A DNA stretch of 64,000 nucleotides, from the NCBI GenBank assembly GCA_029168955.1, contig JAPDOI010000275.1:868001-932000 (forward strand), in the 5' to 3' direction. This DNA comes from Aplectana chamaeleonis. Taxonomy: Eukaryota > Nematoda > Chromadorea > Rhabditida > Cosmocercidae. The first letter of the stretch is position 1, and each line of letters opens with the position of its first letter. The position numbers and the translations under genes were made by a program. The notes under the pieces were generated by a model that worked only from the letters and a program-made list of their open reading frames with translations, was not told the DNA's origin and ran no database searches. This document shows positions 57,000-64,000 of this stretch, piece after piece.

Positions 57000-59900
57000 G
57001 CAAAATATTCCTTTGCGTTTTTCAGAAATGTTTTTCTACTCAGAAACACGACCAAGAGGGGGCGAGTTTTTCAGACATCGTGAAGAATACAATTTCAAAA
57101 ACACACGCATAACCCCTATTTCAGGGCCATAAGCATACATGGTAAAAAAGACGCATCTTACCATTTCGGCTACATTGCACCAATCTCGGGTTTTTAAAGA
57201 GGTTCACTCTTTGAGAGGTGCACCATCTATACAAGCCAGTGAATAAAAGGATGAGGAAAGCTGGCTAGAATGCTCCACTGGAAACTAGGGAAAGCTCAAG
57301 ATTTATAAACAGAAAACGGTGAACCAGTGAACCTGCTAAAAACACAGGTAATGGCTCGAAACAAAAAAATAGCAAAACGACACGAACGAATATGAAAACA
57401 GTCGGAAAATATCTCACAATGAGAACAGAGAAAATGTGGATTCCGGGTTTCTCTGCAGGAGTGTAAAAGATGAGGGCGGACTGCACAATCGCTAAAAACG
57501 TCAAAAAAAAAACGCCAAGAAAAAGTTCATCTAGGAAGAAAAAAGGGGCAGGAAACATTAAACAAATAGGAAAATATTATGAACGAATGTGATTTGAAAG
57601 GAGATGCATATTGAGAGATAAGTGGATTCTTTAGAGAGAAATCTCAGGACACATCCTGTCTTCTGGGAAGAAGCACACGAGAGAGTTTTTCAAAAAGCTA
57701 CAGGCCTGCAAAATTACATGGTTTGAGTTACTTTGCTTCCTTTGTTAATTATCCATGATGTTAATGACTTTCTACAGCAAAGCCGTGACGCAGCTACTGT
57801 AACGCGAAATCATTGCATGAAATAGACACATAATCCCCTCAATTCATAGCGTGCCAGGTAAGCCACTGCATGTGAACGTAGTCGCACTGGGCGGCTTTCT
57901 TAAAAGCATACACACAGACTATAAAAGGTAATCAGGCTCTTAGGAATGGTCACAAGGTTGCCTCAGAAATAGTCTCAGCTTGTGTCAAGCAGAAAAGGAA
58001 GGGGTTGCTCCACTTTGATACATTCTGGATGAAACCACTGTCAATAGTCGCTGTTCTTTCAAAAATTGTGAAGTTTTTGTATAAAAATAACATACCAAGT
58101 TTGAAGTGGTTTCTGAATTCACAGGACGTAGAGGGAAAATCACTAAACAACGCCACCAGGCTTCAACTCAGAAATTGATTGGAGAAACTGGATTTGTGTA
58201 ATTGTTTTCAATATTCCTTAGCCTAAAGAACCCGGCAGCATCCAACATAATAAAACGCAAAGTTCGGAAAAATTTGACAAATGTTCGAAGAGGGACAGCA
58301 CTTGAAATCTGGGTACAGCTCCGAATGATTATGAGTAGAAGAAGAGAATGAGACGAGCTTTTGACGCCTTGAAATCTGATAACACCGTTCAAGAAAGTTT
58401 TTTAGGAAGTTTACTTTTGCAAATACAAAAATGTATTACATGCAGGTAGGTGAAGTCGTTCTTCATGAATGGAATGCCTCATAAAGATAGGAGTTCTATC
58501 TGGTGAATCGAAAAAACATAGAATTAAGGAAATAAGCGCTACTCATTTCCCTACCAGAACTCATAAAACGCATTAAGTTAACACAGTAAAAGTGTGACAA
58601 AAACCTCCTTGAGAAGATAATTAGTGTGAAGTGTAATTTCTAACACAGTTCATGTGATTTATACCAAAAAATATCCAAGAAGTTAAATACACTAATAGCG
58701 GATACGTTATGTTTCCTTAGTTCCACTAATGGGAAATATGGAAGCAAGTCTTCTAGTGAGAATTATTGGATATTGTTATCGTTCCTCACCAAAGGTGGGG
58801 TGACCTCGATGCAAGTGATGGAAAGAAAACCTCAGGGAATTAGGGGAATCCGTTCCGGGATCGAATGGAAACGGTGTGATGTGAAACGACCTAACAATAG
58901 CTTGATTAAGAAACTGGATTTGAAGAACTGTTCGCCCTTTGGACATATTGTTTAATTGCTGCTAGGAACGTGTGAACATCTGCACACGCTGGCCGACGAA
59001 TTCAGTTAATGTATATCGGAAGAGTAAGCCAGACACAGGACGAAATATGAATAATTAAAATAACATTATCTTTGGAAACATTGTGAACAAAGCATCGTAA
59101 AACAAGCAGAAGGCTGCTTAAGAATATCTCCTCTATGAGTGATAAGCAACAATTCTCACAAGTGGCCGTAAATTTATCCAGCAGATTTATGAGGATCAAG
59201 GCGATTCAATGGACAGCCTAACAAATACCTCGAGAGCAGAAGAAATCAGCAGAATTAAGGGGATAAGTCGGAAAATGTAGATTTGTGTTGATGGCCGAGT
59301 GTTTCCTAGGGCCAGCACTTGGGTGTTTTTCTGTATGCGGAGTCATTGGGTGGGTCCCAGCCCCGATTAGATATTTAGTGGAGCCGTCCCCCTCCTTGGA
59401 TGGAGGTGGGTTGGCATACAGTGGCTGCTGGCAAGCAATTTTGGAGGGACCACCCTATTTCATTGTCACTTTCAAAATTATTGTATAGGCTGTTTGGAAT
59501 TTGGATACTCCGAAACAGTACAGATATGTGTGCAAAACGTTGTATATAGGCTAAGGCAACAAGTAAGGATACGAGCTCCTGTAGAAACACACATCTGGGA
59601 TTCAAAGTTTGAAGAAGACCACGAAAGTTGTGCCTCTAACAAATGGAATAAAAATAGGCAGGTAAATTGAAGTTATAAATATTCAGTTTCGGTGATGGAA
59701 AAGCACACAGAAAATTCGGCTCGGGAACCAAAAAAAAAGGTAAGGAAAATGGAAGCTTTTTCTCTGAATAAACGAGCAAAAATTCGCATAATGTCCTGAA
59801 TTTCTCTGACGGAAGGGAATGATCCATAAAGTGGTTCAAATCTAGTCTCACTACAATGAATAGCTTGTTTTCCTCTTTAGATTGACTCAGTAGTTTGAGA

Positions 59901-61568
59901 AATGTGTTTCTAAAATGCAGGATGGTTCTACTGACCACCCCAGTTTTTTCCTGCGCGGCTCTTCAACTGGCTCAGCTTTAGATTATTAACCAAGTTTGAA
60001 ACATTAAATTTGCGGGAAACAACAAATTATTTGTTGCCAAAATGTTCAATACGAGGTTTTGCAATGGGTAATCGTCTATCTATTTGAGTAGAATGTCATG
60101 CGACAGTCGAAGACAACTCGAAGTGGTAAATTCGAAAGAAGACCTTTTAGGCGTTCAGAAGCTCTAATCTTCTTTTCAAGGTTGGGGTTTCATGGCGTCC
60201 TTTCGACAAGTGAGTGAGAGCACATAAAAATGTCGTCCAAATCAAATCGTCTACGATCGATTTTGAAGGATAAAAGAGGGATTTCTGGAGCATAACTCAA
60301 TGCTCGGAAGAACGGGAAAATCGGGACAAATGCAGTCAAAAAAGTAGCAATGGGTAGGAAGTAGAGGCTGGATTCGTTCATCCTTATACCCCGGGTATAA
60401 GAGCCGAGTCAGGGTATAACATTCCGCATCATCCCTAGGGAAGATACGTGGATTGATTATACTCTGACGAGCTCTCACTCAGGTATAGAGAAAGAGAAAG
60501 CAATCTGGCCTCAGTAGTTTTCGTGCTGAAAAGCAGAAAACCTCCACTCCACAGCTTGGAGTAGTCGTCTTTATCATTACTCATGCGATGGTTACTCATC
60601 TTGATAAACCAATTTACTCTTCTAAAAAAAGGAATGTGAGTGCTCAGTGCAGTTTAAAGGAGCTGTCAGATAGTCATCGACGGAAGAATGAAAACCAGAA
60701 GGCTCAAGCTAATGAAGGAAGACGCGCAGGGATGTAAATTGCCCGAGCACTCCCTTCTCATCCTACCAAACATGGTACGCAAGCTGTCACCAATCGGTTG
60801 ACGAATGTTGTCCCAGTTCGATGACCAGAAGTGTGTCCCAACCCTCGGCCGAAACACACCGATAATTTCAATCACATAGAATAACGGTAGAGCTTTATTC
60901 CAGGTTGCTTGGTATTTGAAGCCATCCTATGTTTGGTTTTTGGGTCATACTCATAATTTGGGTCCAACATGGAGAAAAACGACGTAATTCTCAAACGACT
61001 CCCCTACCTCTAAACGAGACTAGTTGATGGGTCAAAACAAAAATCCTATTCGATCTCAAACAATTCAAAAGTGCAAAAAAGAGTGTTTCCTTGTCCGACT
61101 TTTCTTGAAACCTGGGCATTTGATATGTTTCCTGTTGTTGCTTCTGGACTTACAGCTTTAGTTAGGGTCCGCTAAACTCCAATGGGGCATGACGTTTTGG
61201 CTACTTCCCCTTTTCAGAGGCCTGAAACTTACTAGAAGGCTTACGAAGGTGAAATCAATCCTGCCAGGCAATCACAATGTATGAATTCCGGAATTCAGAA
61301 ACAATTTTTTTGTCGACATAATTTTTCGGCATTAGGAGCTTATGGCGACGTGAGGATTGCCTAGCAGAATTGTTTTTATTTATAAGCTTCTAGTAAATTT
61401 TCAGGCCTCTGGAAAGTAGCCGAAACGTCAGGCTACCGAGGTTCCCACCCTAACAGGAGTCGAATCGGTCTATGTCAAATTTCAAACATATTCGCAAACC
61501 GTGTTAGTTCGGAGTTAAGTGAAATTTCTGAGCATATTCGAGTACTCCGAAAAGGTGGAGAAACGGAT
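57000..61568. other. 5' flank of the EMI/EGF gene, no gene recognised
   Basis: AT-rich sequence with short open frames only. No TTAA element, tRNA or splice-supported exon was seen. It may hold regulatory DNA of the divergent or downstream promoter, but nothing specific is visible. Confidence 0.4.
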
Positions 61569-61572
61569 TTAA

Positions 61573-62094
61573 AGGCAGTGGTCGGCGCTCAAATATGCTC
61601 GTCTTTATTCCTACTCTAAACCCTTTTCTGGGTATAGAGTAGTAGGACCTATAGGAAAATCAATCGCGAAAAAAACGCTGTTCTGGGCCAACATTTGAAG
61701 CCTGAACTTCCTTGTCTTTTGATGGTGGACAAGAAACATCAGCTGGCTTGAAATTGAATTTCAATCAATGAACTCTCCGGATTTAAGTACATATCTAGTC
61801 AAAAACATTGACTGGAAGTGCCTGCTTTCATTGTTCTCAATCCTGCTTTTATTAGGTAAATTTGCATTTATTTCTTCCCTGAGTGTCGGTGATTTTTCGA
61901 CTGCTTGACATGAGATCAGTGATCTTTCTGTGCACGTATCGTGCACGAACTGGAAATTTAGGGTCTTAATAACTCTAATTCTAGCCCGTTTTCACCTTCT
62001 TTTCGCTACCTTCATAGTTTTTTTGTGAGCTGTTTTTGATCTAAGCTGATTTTTGTAGTTTTTTCGATAACGTTTTTCATCGCAATCACTGCCT
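61573..62094 (+). mobile_element. TTAA element family E
   Basis: AGGCAGTGGTCGGCGCTCAA follows TTAA (61569-61572); ATCGCAATCACTGCCT ends before TTAA (62095-62098). 522 bp. Confidence 0.8.
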
Positions 62095-62844
62095 TTAAAA
62101 ACACATTCTCTGAAAATCAAATGTTCGGAAAATCGTCTAAGACACAAAAATCTACACTCACCGAGGAAAAAATTCAAGGAGCAGTACATACGGCGGAAGC
62201 AGGAACAATAAAGGAAGTTTGCATTTTCAGTGAAAAATTTTAGGTGTTCGACGTAAATGTGAATCTACTGCAGAAAGTGTTTTACGAGGAAAGAACTTTA
62301 AACGTCATTGCAGGCAGAAAACACATGGTAGCTATCTTTGTGTATTAATTAGAGGGCACATGTTTCCAAAGAAAAAACACATTGTTCATCCGTTCGGTTG
62401 TCCACAACGAGTGCAAAAAGCCGGAAAAGAACGAGTGATTTGTTCAATGCAAGCTGGTGCCGAATCTTTAATTTTATAGCTTTCCGGGATCGAGCAGAAA
62501 CTAGAACTCGCCCTGATTGTGACCTTCATGAATTAAAGAGAAGTTTGTGTTTGCTATCGGGCAAAAACTGCATTTTCTGGAAGATAAAGAGTTTAGGATG
62601 TAAAGCCACAGGAACTGTGGTATGCACTTCCTGTAACTATTTCGTCTACCATGTAGCATTAACATAGCTATATTCAACCGTTTACTCCAACCGAGCAGGC
62701 CAACTCTGTCGATTTCAGATTCCTGTAAGTGCTACTACTGTAAGCTTTTTCTTTGAGGTTGTTGGCCACAACTGGCATGGGAGGTATGAGGCATTTTTTA
62801 AAAGCTTCTGACGATTGGTGAGAAGCAAGCGCGTCTTTTTTTGT

Positions 62845-62935
62845 TTGAACTCAGCATAAACGCTCAAAAATGTTATCGATTCTATGACATAAATCGAAGA
62901 TTCGGAGCTGGCAAATACAAGGAACTGACGAAAAA
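62845..62935 (+). mobile_element. Fragment of TTAA element family F
   Basis: CAGCATAAACGCTCAAAAAT and the following 70 bp align with the start of the element at 26218. The right part is missing. Confidence 0.5.
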
Positions 62936-63389
62936 AAGGCGATCGTGCCACTTAGCCCTCGCGCGTTCAGTATAGCATTTACAAACCTGGCTGATTGCGA
63001 AACTTCGATTGTTTTCAACGAAAACCCCTACAAAAGCTACTAAATCGTTGGGTATCTCTCAACGCCAGGATCATGAATAATATCACGTTTGTTTGGCTCT
63101 GGAAGTTCTTTGGAAGCGAGGTATTCAAAAGGACGAGAAAGAAACGAAAAACGCGTCCTTGCGCGCCTCCTGACCATATACTGTCCGCCGTCAGTGCTGG
63201 CTGATTATCTCAGCGAAGGGCAAACGCCTCTGGTTGTTTGGAGGCACAAGTTCACTGTGTTTGCTTAGTGAAGGTCATCTTCCACCTCGTTCGATTTTTG
63301 GCGCGATCTGTAACTTTCAGTTCGAGCTAGGTGCGTTTAGGATGTTGGAAGCCACCACTCCATATCGTTGCGGCACGGCCAACCATCTC

Positions 63390-63935
63390 GCTTGAAGTCA
63401 TCTGGGTACGAGGTATAAGGTAACGCGTTTCGTCCAACGATTATTGGTTCTTCTTATGACATGACCGGCACATCCATGCTTTTGCGGGTTGCCATATAAA
63501 GCGACAGGCATGCCGAGTCCCTGAGTGTTGACGGAGGTAGGTGGTTTCTCTTACTTCCGACGGTTCGTCGTCAGCACCGTTCGCTGCGCGAAGGCTCGTG
63601 TTGAGTTGGCGTCACTAAAATGGCAGAGGACTTATTGAGGTCCAGGCTATCGGCCCCATGGCACATGGCGGTAGAAACGATGGAGTCGAAGAAGTGCGCA
63701 CGGATTTTTTTTCGGAGACGAAATGACGCTAGATATCGCAGCCCATGCGGCGCTTCTTCTTCAGCTGATTTCCGGCTTTCAAATTGCTGTTCACTGTCAA
63801 GGGGCGTCCGACGTAGACGTATTTCTCCGCGTCCGAAAGAGGAAGTCCGTTTACTGTTGCTCGGCGTTTGATCGCTCGCGCATGAGTCCAGCAACCTTGT
63901 AAAATGAGCTGAGCGGGATGAGACTGCTTCATTCT
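63390..63935 (-). pseudogene. RTE-type non-LTR retrotransposon reverse transcriptase remnant
   Basis: Three minus-strand frames give successive pieces of an RTE C-terminal region: VNGLPLSDAEKYVYVGRPLT and VNSNLKA, then RRRSAAWA, then KKIRAHFFDSIVSTAMCHGA, and finally CAGHVIRRTNNRWTKRVTLY. The Y-V-x-(L/V)-G-R, R-x-x-x-A-A-W and A-G-H-V-x-R-x-x-x-x-R-W blocks in this order are characteristic of RTE elements. At least two frameshifts make it dead. It probably extends beyond the right edge. Confidence 0.75.
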
Positions 63936-64000
63936 CTGAAGCCTGGCACAATGTTGTCATTCACACTGGAGTTCCTCCACCGGGTTGACACCAATGACGC

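Overview
This is eukaryotic DNA, most likely from a nematode and plausibly a strongylid (clade V) worm. The evidence is the nematode-style splice acceptors (tttttcag, tatttcag, ttctttcag), one 47-nt intron, phase-1 EGF exons scattered through long introns, and a dense load of small non-autonomous DNA transposons. The species call is inference. No prokaryotic operon, rRNA or CRISPR array is visible.

One protein-coding gene dominates. It lies on the minus strand from about 56970 (ATG) to 4414 and runs off the left edge. Fourteen phase-compatible exons give 1,786 nt of coding sequence (595 codons) in 52.6 kb. In order they encode a basic N-terminus with a late hydrophobic segment (exons 1-2), an EMI domain split over two exons, and ten EGF-like domains, about five of them calcium-binding (D-I-D/N-E-C starts). 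EMI followed by EGF/cbEGF repeats is the MEGF6-like arrangement of secreted or membrane-tethered extracellular proteins. The 3' end (more EGFs, any transmembrane segment, the stop) is not in the window. The join between exons 1-2 and the EMI exons crosses a 20.6-kb intron and is the weakest part of the model.

The introns and the left flank are largely transposon debris. About 24 elements (about 11 kb, 17% of the window) share a terminal design: a TTAA flank followed by AGGCA(G/C)... inverted ends. They form at least seven internal-sequence families. One element is inserted inside another, and an unoccupied copy of the host element elsewhere in the window shows that TTAA is duplicated on insertion. 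Several elements abut and share a single TTAA, so they stack. Other elements are a 407-bp near-perfect palindrome with TTAA flanks, an 874-bp hAT element with an exact 8-bp duplication and a transposase tail, a 456-bp pogo/Tigger-like element, a 1.69-kb multi-layer inverted-repeat element, a 330-bp element filled with a TTCGAACGAACG array, several small foldback elements, tRNA-derived SINE-like repeats and a frameshifted RTE-type reverse transcriptase remnant at the right edge.

Layout: 1-4.4 kb, TTAA-element pile-up; 4.4-36 kb, EGF and EMI exons separated by element-rich introns; 36-56.7 kb, one giant intron, element-rich to 49 kb and quiet after that; 56.7-57 kb, first exons; 57-64 kb, AT-rich 5' flank with one TTAA element and the RTE fragment.
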